From Liolophura sinensis (Eukaryota; Mollusca; Polyplacophora; Chitonida; Chitonidae): DNA of 64,000 nucleotides. Below are positions 26,079-37,000 of this stretch, piece after piece; positions within the stretch are counted from its first letter, which is position 1, and each line of letters opens with the position of its first letter. Position numbers and translations under genes: made by a program. Location of the stretch: contig NC_088301.1 in the NCBI RefSeq assembly GCF_032854445.1, positions 56,310,512-56,374,511 on the forward strand, given 5' to 3'. The notes beneath the pieces are model-generated. The model searched no databases, was not told the DNA's origin, and saw only the letters and a list, made by a program, of their open reading frames with translations.

Positions 26079-28042
26079 AGCAGTGCACATGCACTAGGGA
26101 AACAAAGCTGTCTCAAGGGCAGTGAACTACATTCAGCATACTTTACAATGCTTCACTGAAAATATGTACAGCATATTACAGTGTGTGGGGAACTCAATTT
26201 CATAAGTGCTCAGGGCATTCACACATGTGTGCAAGGAACATTCATTAACAGATTTTAATCGTATACACTCCAAACAGATGGCATTCAGGCCTAGTGAATG
26301 TCTTTTTAGAATCTGAGCTTCTTAATGGTGATAGTAAGATAATTTGCATCAGTTTGGTATGAAAACTAGTTTAAAATGAAAGAACATTAATCTTAAGGTG
26401 AGAAAAGAGCACACAGAGATAACAGACTTAACTGTCAGCACTGAGAACCATCAGTAATCTAGTTCCTTCTGAACCCATTTCCAGATGGCAGTTTGAAATC
26501 CATTGTTACCAGATGTCATTGTATGTTGCCTGTGGAATGTCTTTGATATTTTGATGGACCAGTAGTGATGGATTTGTAAGCAAGTTATAAACTGTAGGCC
26601 TTAAAGGCTCTCTAATGCATAGATGTAGGTAGCCCTGAAGGTGAGCTTCAAAGTTATTGGATGGTGTGTTGCCAGGAACACAAAGAGTTGCTAAAATGTG
26701 GAAGTCGCAGACAACTGCCTGACAGTTTTTAGGTATTTAGTACTATGGGTAGATTGAGGTCATCGTAGTCGTTATTTGGTTATGTACCTGTTTGGGTGCT
26801 ATGCGTATTGTATTGACTCAGCAGCCGATAGCCATTAAGGGAGTGCATGGCCATCATCATTGTCGGGCCAATTAAAAGGCCTTATGCCATAAAGTAAAAA
26901 TCATTGACTAATTGTATTATAATCGTGATCAGTTTTGTGAATTTGTGCGTGTTTATACACGTGAAAAATGTTCTTGGCAGTGTGAATATCCATCTTGTCC
27001 CACATGCTCAGGAGCTTGTACTTGATCTCAAGCATGGCACTCCATTCTGAACATTTATGATCTTGAACTCAACAACCCATTCCTGCCATTTTATATTTGA
27101 GCTGGTCCATTGGTGAGCTCATCATTGGTGTGAGATTGTTATAAGTTGATGAACTGTCCTGTTTGTCATTGACATAGGTCTGTACATGCTACATGTACGT
27201 ACGTCTGTGAGTTTGAACCAACTGGATAAACCATTTCCTGAGCTTTGGTCTTGAATAAGCTTTTAAATTTACAAATCAGAAGCTGTTCATAGAGGGTGTC
27301 TGGGAGCTGTTCAGTGGGAAAGATGTAATCCATGTGTTCATTTAATTTTGTGCTCAGCTGAAAAATCTCCTGATATTTCAGCTACTAAATATCCTTCACA
27401 AACCGATACTTTTCCATGAAGTACTTAGACTTGTACATGTGTCTGCTCATGGATATATTCTCACACGATTTGCTGTACATTTTTTGTTGTTTGTTTGCTT
27501 ATGAGAATGTACATTGACGCTTCATTGTCGACTATGTTTCTGTTACCTTGATATTGTAATAGGTATTAAAATATATTAATTATTCTGTTCATCTCATACA
27601 AGTCCATTTTGAGTCCCAGGCTTACTGTTTGATACCGGTATAGTTTATTTTTTTTTATTAAATTTGGCAACATGACATTGAGAAGATTGGGTATATTAAT
27701 CAAGTTTGACTGATCAGAAGGTGCCAATTGTACAGGTCTTACATTGTCTTAACAGAATGTTGGTTGATGCTAAAACTTGTACATATATTATATAGTAGAC
27801 TGTCAGTGTCTTGTTCCAGGCATCTGTATCTACTTAAAACATAACAGAACTTTGCACCGAACTGTGTTTTTGGTGCCTTGTAACCCACATCTTATAGTGC
27901 TATAAATGGTCTTCCTGTGAATATGTGATCACAACAGATTCATTTGAATACAAGTGTTATGGTTTTCTGTTATATATGTATATTTAATGTCTGAAGCAAT
28001 TATACCTGTATATCTTACGTGTATTATAAAAAAAAGGACATA

Positions 28043-28261
28043 TTGTAATTCTTCAACCTTATCCCATGTTTGCAAGGTGTTTATTTAAGCATATTCTGAG
28101 GATATTGTTCTGTGTAGGCTGATAAAATTACATTTTTTGTGAAGCCCTGAAACTGGCCAATACTACTAATAAATTTTTTTTCTCCAAAGTTAATTGAAAA
28201 AGGTTCATAAATTGCACTGAAAGCTGGTCTGTTATATGCGAAAAGTTTGAAGAATTATGGT
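28043..28261 (-). mobile_element. Inverted-repeat element, family A, copy 3 (reverse orientation)
   Basis: Read on the minus strand it contains CCAGTTTCAGGGCTTCACAA and CTTAAATAAACACCTTGCAA, matching the other copies. Its plus-strand left end is TGTAATTCTTCAACCTTATC and its right end is GCGAAAAGTTTGAAGAATTA. Confidence 0.65.
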
Positions 28262-28751
28262 AAATAGAAAATGTAGTATCATATAGTAAAAGCAAACCTG
28301 CTGGAGAAGTTACTTTGTAATGATAGAATTTTAGAGGCTGTGTGAATTTTGTGTAGTTATAGAACATATTCACTAATTAACTATGTATCATTATGAAGCA
28401 TAATTACTGTTCTACTTGTGTTACATTGTAAATGATGTTATTTGTAGCATTCAAATTTAAATGGGTCACTTCAATAATACTGACCTCTGACACCATATCA
28501 AAGTCAGGACAGAAAGCACTCTTATTAGACAAATCTCTTATACAGAACATGGACATTTTTATCTCGTCACAATACTGTGGCATTTGACTTCTGTAAGAAA
28601 TGCATTAACTGTCATTGGTCATTATATTTGGGGTAAATGGAAGCATATACATAACTTACAACAGAAAGAAGGACCTCTTCTTGCCTCACCACGTAATAAT
28701 TCTGTTCATAATTGGTTGGTGGTCAAAGGGCATGTGCTAGAAATCTTTTTC

Positions 28752-28770
28752 GGGGGGAGGGGGGGGGGGG
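28752..28770 (+). repeat. G-rich run
   Basis: Six G, one A, then twelve G in a row. It could form a G-quadruplex, or slip during replication or sequencing. Confidence 0.9.
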
Positions 28771-28903
28771 ATTTGTTCCAAATTTGTGTAGAGGTGCTAA
28801 TTATGAGTTGTATAACATGAGGATGTTTATGGCTATGTTTATTGAATATTTTGTTGTATGTGATGTAAAACATAGTTATTTTAGACTATCTGTATATAAT
28901 TGA

Positions 28904-28909
28904 AATAAA
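28904..28909 (+). terminator. Candidate polyadenylation signal for the receptor gene
   Basis: This is a canonical AATAAA on the plus strand, 2.8 kb after the stop. ATTAAA at 27565 and AATAAA at 32650 are alternatives. Confidence 0.3.
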
Positions 28910-31644
28910 ATGTTGACATTGGTATGATGGTCAATGTTGAGAGACCTGTAGTGGTATTGGTATACACATCTTTTGTGTGAGGTCCATGTGTGACCTTTTG
29001 ATAAGGGTCCAACAAATATTTTTCTGACTGTCAGAATATGTTAATTTTTTACTTGTATTTCATCAAAATCTTGATGTGGTATGTGGCATGCTGTTTTATT
29101 TGTTAAAAGAGCTTATATTTGATGACTGATTGGTTAGTGGAGAAAATTCAGTGTACACCTACAGCATCCTCAGATAAAAATGTTAATTTTGATATCATAT
29201 CTTTTAACCTTGGCCTCCAGTTTTTAACATGGGCCATTCACCCAACGATGAGCCAGAGTGCAGGACAACAGATATTACATGTTAGCGCTTGGTTTTTGGG
29301 TTTATTTTTTTTTTCGTCAAAAAAAATTTTTTTTATCTGGAATATTTTACAATTCCATTGATTCTCAAAATGTCAGCAAAATACAAAACGTTATATTTCA
29401 TTGTATTATTCAAAAATGTTATTTGTCAATTGGGCATCTTAAATGATCACAAGGAGTTGATTAGGCTTAATGCTAACAGTCAATCTACATAGACCTAAGT
29501 AGCCCTTTAGGGCTGATTAACTCTTTTACCTGCACATCTGCCACAACACACAAAAGCACCAGATTGGTAAATAGGTTAAATGATGTTGTAAACATAGGGT
29601 ATCGATTGAATTTAAATGTAATTTTAACACAACCATTAATAAAATACAGTGATAGAGAAAGTTTAATGCTGTTGAGAGATCAGATTCAAGTTCTCTGCAC
29701 AGCATGTATATGTACATGTATCTGATGGAGTTATAAGCATTACATATGGTATCACAAGAGAAGTGATGAGCTGTTTTGGCAGTGCCAGTGTGTGTAAGAA
29801 GAATGGTGTACTGGTCCCCGAGTCCTCCAGTCCATGTGTCCATGGTTTGTATTAGCATCTGTCATAAACCTACTCATAGAATAGTGGACAAGAAACAACC
29901 GATTTATAGTCCTGCATAAAATCACCCTATTTGTCACGTGTAAATTGAGATGAGGGAATCCAACCAATTGGCCAATTGAAATTTTTTTTTTTCTCGGAGG
30001 TTTGTAGTTATAACAGCTGGAAAGAGAGATATGCTCTTTGGGAGATAGATTTTCTGCTACAGTAATCCCATTTACACCTATTATAAACATGACATTACAT
30101 CTACTGAGCATGGTGATTTGTAACAACCACCATGTTGACTGTGGAAGGGATCCAAGTTTCCATAATTTTTGCTCACAGGGCTGACCTTGAAGACTGCAAA
30201 CTGTAAACAGCCTATTCATTATATACTGTAAATACTACTATGACCCAGTGTTCTAAATCCCACCAGATATCCATGTACATGTGCCATATATGTGTTAGGT
30301 GTACAGTGAAAGGACTACTAGTGAAGTAATAACGTGTTCATGAAGATAATATAAAATATCTTTATAGTTTTAACTGTTAATCTTCAACTGTTCTTCCCCA
30401 GGGCCTTCAGAGAAAATAATATATAGGAAACATGTACTTCAATCAAAAAATACATCAGTATATATAAAACAAGATAAAGCACTGTGTAGTTCGACAAGTG
30501 AATGTACATACATTCATATATAAAAAAAAAATGCAACCAGACAACCAATAGTGCTGTCCCCACAACTGTCCCAGCCAGCAGAAGTAGGATAGTGGGAGAC
30601 GGCCCATTGCCAACCCCTTCATGCCATCCCACCCCCACCCCCACCCCCAGCTGACTGGAACCCCTTACACAAATCTACAAAGAACAAACCAAGTGAGTGG
30701 GAGACGAAAGATGGTTTCATTCCATCAAATGTTATGAAGTATCCGTTTCAAATATGTACATACTATGCGCTATACATTTCATATTTATTGGTCAAGAAAG
30801 ATGGATTTGAATGCAGATCTGTTAAGGAACTTACTGCAGTTAAGCAGAACAGTTTCTTTGAACAAAGAAGTTTGATGAAAATACTGATATTCATGACGCT
30901 TTGGATAATTTGATTCAAAATAGAATGATACATAGTGGATCATGGCAGAGTTGTTAAAGACGCGTCTCTCAGTTGGCAGGACACACATGGTGTGGGTACA
31001 ATCCCATACTTTGTCGAGGAATTTTGTGGATTCACCTGCTTGCCTTTGTGACAACAAACGGTCAGTGACGCTCAGGTGGAAATCTTCCACTATTACGGTG
31101 TGCATGTGGCCAAGGTCATTAGTAACATGCCAAAGGTTTTCTTAACCTGTAACACTTACTGCCATCGTAGAAGTGACAGTTTTGACAAAGGTATTAAACA
31201 ACAATCAATTAAAGATAAAATCATGTTAGATTTTAATTGTGTTCGGATGTTTTATATAGCAGGTAGTTGGAGCGATTAGCAATTGTTATATTTAATTAAA
31301 GAAAAGTAGGCTTAAACTATTTTGATTATTGACAACCATTGTGTAACATATCCTAAAGCGGCCTGCCGGAGGGTGGTATCAAAGTGATAAATTGTTTGTG
31401 AGCTGCATTTGTATGTTTACATGAGCCAGAGACTGTTGATAATATACAGAAGATTTGCCTTCTGTACCAACCTTAAAGAATATCAGGGCTTGGGCAACTA
31501 ACATTTTAAGTTGTACCGTAATACTTGGCATAATGATAAAATATTAGTGCACATATTATATATACGCTCACTATTGTGTAATATAACTGATAAGATGGGT
31601 GCAAAATTAATCTGATGGGTGAAGTCTGATATACAGATTGATAG

Positions 31645-31720
31645 ATTGTTGGTTGAGGTCTGAGATTTGTTGGTGGAGGTCTTGGAGCTGTTGATTGAGG
31701 TCTTGGAGTTGTTGATGGGA
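31645..31720. repeat. 21-bp tandem repeat, about 3.5 copies
   Basis: The unit resembles GTTGATTGAGGTCTTGGAGT, with small variations between copies. It is intergenic. Confidence 0.75.
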
Positions 31721-33054
31721 TATGAAGTGTAGAAAACAGAGTCTTATTTTTGTACCTCATTATCTGTGACAGGGTTCTTGTATATTGGGAAGTGTTTTAC
31801 CATTGTCGCTGTCTGTGATGTCCCCTCATGGGAATTAATGACCTCATCTCCATGGTACAACTTGTATAGACCGTATTTGGATACACTGATTACTTTTCAA
31901 TTCAGATAGTATAATTCTATGTATGTTGACTTGATCAGCGAATACTTTTGGCTACTTATACCATGGTAAATATAAGATCAACAAAAATGTCTTGATAACA
32001 ACATTGCATTCAAGGGAAGATAAATCTAGAAATACCATTCAGAGATGATGTAAATTTGTGCATCAGAATTGACATACAACAGATTCTGATGCAGTGTTTC
32101 TGGTTACCAGTTTTGAAAAATCATGAATTTCACTTCTGTAACTTATACAATGTGGCAATAATAAAATGTAACATTAAAATGGCAATGTATAATGAATTCC
32201 ATTTGTAATTTGCAGATGATTATTTAGAGTACTGTAGCAGTTATTAAGTATAAGTAAAGACTAGAAAATGCCACTAACATACAACTATATTAGTGTGAGG
32301 CTTGGTCAGTTTGTTACAGTTGACCTTCTGTTGACACTGTTATCCAACAGATTAGTAAAGGGAAAATGGTTTGTCTTAAAATTTACAAAAATGTTGAACA
32401 CTGGATTGTTTTGTTCAAGAAAGAATGTATTGATGTGTTGTTTTTATTCATGTACATGTTTCTACTTAGCGATTCAATGTTTTTGTGAACTTAAGTGTCT
32501 TAAAAGTGTGCCATATTGTATCAGAAACAAGGTCTATGAAATGTTTTACAGGATACTTATAATTTGTGTATCATTTGTTAAGAATACCAATGAAGATGAC
32601 ATCAAAACAACATTGCTCCCCTTTATTCTTTGTGAATGGAACATGATTCAATAAAAAGCATTGTAGAAATTCCAAGACTTTCGTTGGTGTTTTGGACAGT
32701 GCCCTCATTTTTAACAAGTATGTATAATGGTGTACTGTTACAAGTACACAGCAACTTGCAGGGTCAAATTAAGTCACCAATTCTCTCAGACCTGTAAAGA
32801 GTTGTAATTGAGGTTGTGAGAATGTTATATGCATTTCATTACCATGGACCAAGTGTAATGGTTGTCCTCTAAAATAACTGAACAGCTGAAGAAATAAAAA
32901 AAAAAAAAAAAAGTTGAAAGTTTGATTCAGTTGAATCTCGATAAATGGATGTATAAAAACACTTCACTGACCTATAACTCACAGCATAGACAAGGTGTCG
33001 AAAAAAAAACAACAATATTCCTCTGTTCCTGATGACAATAAGTGGTCTTTGCCA

Positions 33055-33180
33055 CTTGTGTGACCGTTGGCAATCTGCAAGTATGTTGGTGACATCCCCG
33101 GGCTCTCTGGTGTCCTCAACCCATACAACTGACTGCAGTAATATTAATTGAAAAATTTTCGAGTATGGTGTTAAGCTTGA
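33055..33180 (+). mobile_element. Decayed SINE fragment
   Basis: CATCCCCGGGCTCTCTGGTG and the later TTTTCGAGTATGGTGTTAAG line up in order with the SINE body and tail seen intact at 44082-44333. The tRNA-like head is missing. Confidence 0.4.
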
Positions 33181-33619
33181 AATAGCCGTTGATCACATGG
33201 ATGGCGATGTTAAAGCTAGCTCCAATTGGTGTGATTTTTGCCTTAAGAAAATTGCTTTCCTCCACCAAATGAGTGAACTGTTATTAAGTACAGACTTAAT
33301 CACCGATCTCAAACCCAGACAGAACCAAAGCATGCTAGAATTAAGCAGTTCCCAACTAGGAATTTGCAAAACTGAGGTATGGTACACTCAGACAGAAAGG
33401 GGAGAAACAATTTAATGACAAAAACCAAGATGATGTCCTGTCAGGATTTTAGTGGCAGTACAGGTAATGAAGAACTGTGGTCTATTGTGACATTTCCATG
33501 CACCAATGCAACTGATCACTACATTTCTCACTTTACACAGGATGGAGGTGTTTTGTGGAGCACATTAAGATTCAACACAGGATCATGTTGCCCAAGTTTG
33601 CAACAACACACAGAAATCT

Positions 33620-33904
33620 AAACTGCTTCAAAACACTTTATTGATAAATAATAAGCACACTTCATCATTGAATAAACATCAGAAACCATGCTTCAATCCT
33701 CCAACAACTCTGGAAATGTACACCTTAGCACACTTTCTTATCAACATTGCTGAAATCAGTTGTACACTTAGTCCCGAATTGGTAGGTCATGTGAAAGTAT
33801 TCTTGTGGTGTCTTTTTTTTTCTTTCACATACTGACAATGGCAATATCATAAACATTTAACTGAATTTATCACAGTATTTGAATTCAAACAAGTTGGTGA
33901 GGGA
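33620..33904 (-). other. 3' untranslated region of the CFAP54-like gene
   Basis: A minus-strand AATAAA lies at 33637-33642, about 265 bases past the stop codon. This gives a compact 3' UTR ending near 33620. Confidence 0.6.
33637..33642 (-). terminator. Polyadenylation signal of the CFAP54-like gene
   Basis: This is a canonical AATAAA on the minus strand, the first one downstream of the stop codon. Confidence 0.6.
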
Positions 33905-34030
33905 TTAGTTACAGTGGAACTGTTTGGTCATCCAAGTCATAAGGTCACCTCCTCGCAGAGTCAGCCCGAAGCTTGGATCAAACAGCATCTCAAAGTTCTT
34001 CAGGTTGGTCTTGGTTACTTCAAAGGGGAA
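33905..34030 (-). CDS. CFAP54: CFAP54-like exon c39, C-terminus and stop
   Basis: The acceptor is TTTCTAG. It encodes 41 residues, FPFEVTKTNLKNFEM, LFDPSFGLTLRG and DLMTWMTKQFHCN, then TAA. Incoming phase is 0. Confidence 0.82.
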   Translation of the reverse strand, partial: FPFEVTKTNLKNFEMLFDPSFGLTLRGGDLMTWMTKQFHCN

Positions 34031-37000
34031 CTAGAAACAACAAAAAATTAAGGCATCCCTGTCAATCTGTCTTGCTGCAAAATGTAGGCAATGTTTCTTA
34101 CTTTATCTGTGATTCTATTTTTTATCTGTGGTTCTAAATTCATGGCAGTGTACATGGATTCCAGTAAGAGAGCAGATTGGGCTTACTCGCATTATAGTCC
34201 GTAAGATTTCACTTACATGTGTGTAACAGCAATCAATATTATGGGCAATGGAAGTCAAAGTGCTTGGAGTAAACTTCAGGCCTTTGCAAATAGCATGAAC
34301 TTCTCCATGTGATGCATAGATTTTGACCAGCAAGTTCACAAGGTAAGTGGCCAATGTGGTCACTGTCAGCAGCTCAAATCCAGCTCTCATCAGTTCAGTT
34401 GTGGCTAATTTACATGAGGAGGTTTGTCTGGTACCTGGTTATGGGTTTTTTAGTTTCCTTCAAACAAAACCTGACCTAAGTCACATATAAAGGATAAATT
34501 CTTGAGTAAAGTGTTACTCAGTGACACCAAGGAAACAAGTAAATACATATGTTTAATGCTATGTCTATATGCATTGTTTCGGGTTTGCTTACTTACCTCT
34601 GGCAGTGAGGTCTCCGACACAGCACCCTCAGCTTCTGGGATCTGGCCTCCCAGCAAGCAGGAACAGTCTTCTACACACTGCTTCAGCAGGTTCTGAAACA
34701 CACACACACACAAACAAAGTTCTGTAAGATCAGATTGGTAGCTTGGATACGTATGAAAACAGAAGCCCTTTATTTTCTGCTACAGCAACATGGTTATACA
34801 TTTCCGATATGGAGAACAGATACATGTACATGTAGTATGCAAAAACAACAAAACATTCTAAATTTTCTACTTCATTAGTATCCCTGATTGGAATGAAAGT
34901 TCAAAACTGCAATTGGAATAGAACTATGCAGAAAACTGAGGAGGTTTTCTCGGGTTTTTTTTTTTTTTTTTTTTACAATGCCATGATCTATTTGAAGTAA
35001 GTAACAAGACTAGAGTTGGTAAGTCTCAACTTATACAACAGAGTAATATAAAATTCTTGCTAGGAATTGAATGCTTTTTTGCAAAACTTTCTTTCACTGA
35101 TAAAAATCAGGAGTTTGTGAATTCAGTACCACCATTCTGCTACAGGTACTATTGTACTAGTTTCATCTCCTAAACACCCAGTTACACCTGGGCTATGATC
35201 TCTGCAATTCATTGGAATAATTTGGATCATGGTTTATCACAGCAAATTACTCTGACTGAAACCCAAGAAATTGTTTTTAGTCATATCTAAATGACTCTTC
35301 GACTTTTGCATTTTAACCATGATAATTATATGATTGCAATCTGTGACCAAAAAATGTGATTCGGGAAGACTGTTTCCAATGCTGATACAACATGACCCAA
35401 CAGAACAATATTAGTCAGAATGTACAATGACCAACAATAACATTTTGTGCTTGACTTGAGAGCCATTGACACCACTCTGACCACCACACCTGTTCTGGTG
35501 GTGACTACAGATTAATAAAAGGGTTTGCCAAAATTCCCCATGACAAGTCAGTCCAAGATTTACTATGAATACCTGTAATTTATCAGCCACAGGTTGTCTC
35601 AACCAGTTGTAAGTGCTGGTGTGACTCGGGCTTTAGGCTTTAGAATCAATGTGGGTTTGGTGACCTTCCCAATCACAACCAGTCCACTCCCATACCACAG
35701 ACTCACCACACGGGGGACACACGAGGCTGCAGCGATGCCCCAAAAATATTTCAGCCTGGCTTGCATTGTATTTTACACCATCTTCTGTTTTAAAAGGTTG
35801 TGCTGTTTTATACAGACAACAGTATCTATGTAAGATGACCTGCTGTCTTTTTCCTTTGTAGATCTCAACACCTAACCTCTAATGTATACAGTCATCCCAA
35901 TCCTCAACAACCAGTACTGTGCTTGATGTAAAATATAAAACCTTAATACCTCTAGGTGCTCATCTCTCTGCACTTTTGGAGACAAAGCTTTGATTCTCTG
36001 AGCTTTCTTGGTTTTTAATGGTGTTGGTGTTGGTGTTGGAGTGCTAATCTCCTTCTTGGGTTTATCCAGTAATGAGATTTCTCCCTTCTGAGACAAAACA
36101 GCAAGCCTAAATAAAACACAAAAGTCAAAATTCTTTAAAAAATATAACAAGACATGCATAACATGAAAGTAGGCTCAAGATCAAATTCTGCATTCTGCAA
36201 GAGACATACTTTGAAGATGGGTTAACGTAAAAAGGCAATGCCACTCGAATCATTTGTGTTTCCAAAAACACGTACTTCCTGCCATTATAAATGTAGTATG
36301 TTTATTCCTTTAACATTTGGTTCACCTGATAGAAGCAAAATATTTTAATGTAATAATGTCTGGCAAACTACTCAGTGACTCCACAGATAGAGGGTAGCCG
36401 TATTAATTGTGCAGATGCCCTTTCATTCCTAGACAAGTTCACTGTTTTATGTGGTCATGGAAAAGGAGTCCTGTTTACAATGAATAAAGCAGAAGAAAAA
36501 TACAGATGAACAGCCTTGCCCCTGAGTGAACATATGAACTCCTTCACATAAGTTCTATCATGTAGTAATGTATTACGCACCTGTCATGCAAGTCCAAGAG
36601 ATCAGGTAAGGACACCCAGAGCTGACCAGTCTGTGCCGCTGAGGCAGAACTACTCCCCTTCTTGCAGATGGAGTACAGCAGCATGACACGCCTCCTGGAT
36701 TGTGGCAGATCACTGCCCGTCAGTTCATTCTCCTCTAGGCTTGGCTGGTACCACTGCATGGAAAGCTCATTCTCATTAGAGGACACCACTGTCTTATCTG
36801 TCGGCTTAACAATGTCCATGCGGGACCCAGGAGGAGGTGTCCTGTGAATGGTGGACCCCACATCCTGTGATAAGTTGCTGTCAGTGAAAGGAACATCAGA
36901 ACCGCTCGGCTTTTCCAGCACATAATCAGAGTAAGAGTGGCTGATGAGGGAAAGTTCTGTGATAGACGTGTTGGGGCAGGGAGGCAGGGCAAGGGCATCT

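Larger units (their letters stand above)
26079..28930 (+). other. Probable 3' untranslated region of the receptor gene
   Basis: No coding-like frame follows the stop. Candidate polyadenylation hexamers are ATTAAA at 27565-27570 and AATAAA at 28904-28909. The actual end of the transcript cannot be read from the sequence. Confidence 0.35.
28931..33619. other. Intergenic stretch between two convergent genes
   Basis: This is AT-rich, with poly-A and poly-T runs, a CCCCCA run (30628-30649), a 21-bp tandem repeat (31645-31720) and a decayed SINE (about 33055-33180). Open frames of 128 codons (32268-32654, +) and 155 codons (29752-30219, -) show no recognisable family or splice context. Confidence 0.5.

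Noticed and set aside
29752-30219. 155-codon minus-strand open frame in the intergenic region
   Set aside because: No recognisable family, low-complexity lysine run, no splice or promoter context; within chance for 64 kb of AT-rich DNA.
32268-32654. 128-codon plus-strand open frame
   Set aside because: It is AT-rich with a Cys/Phe/Leu-heavy composition typical of noncoding DNA, with no homology that I recognise.
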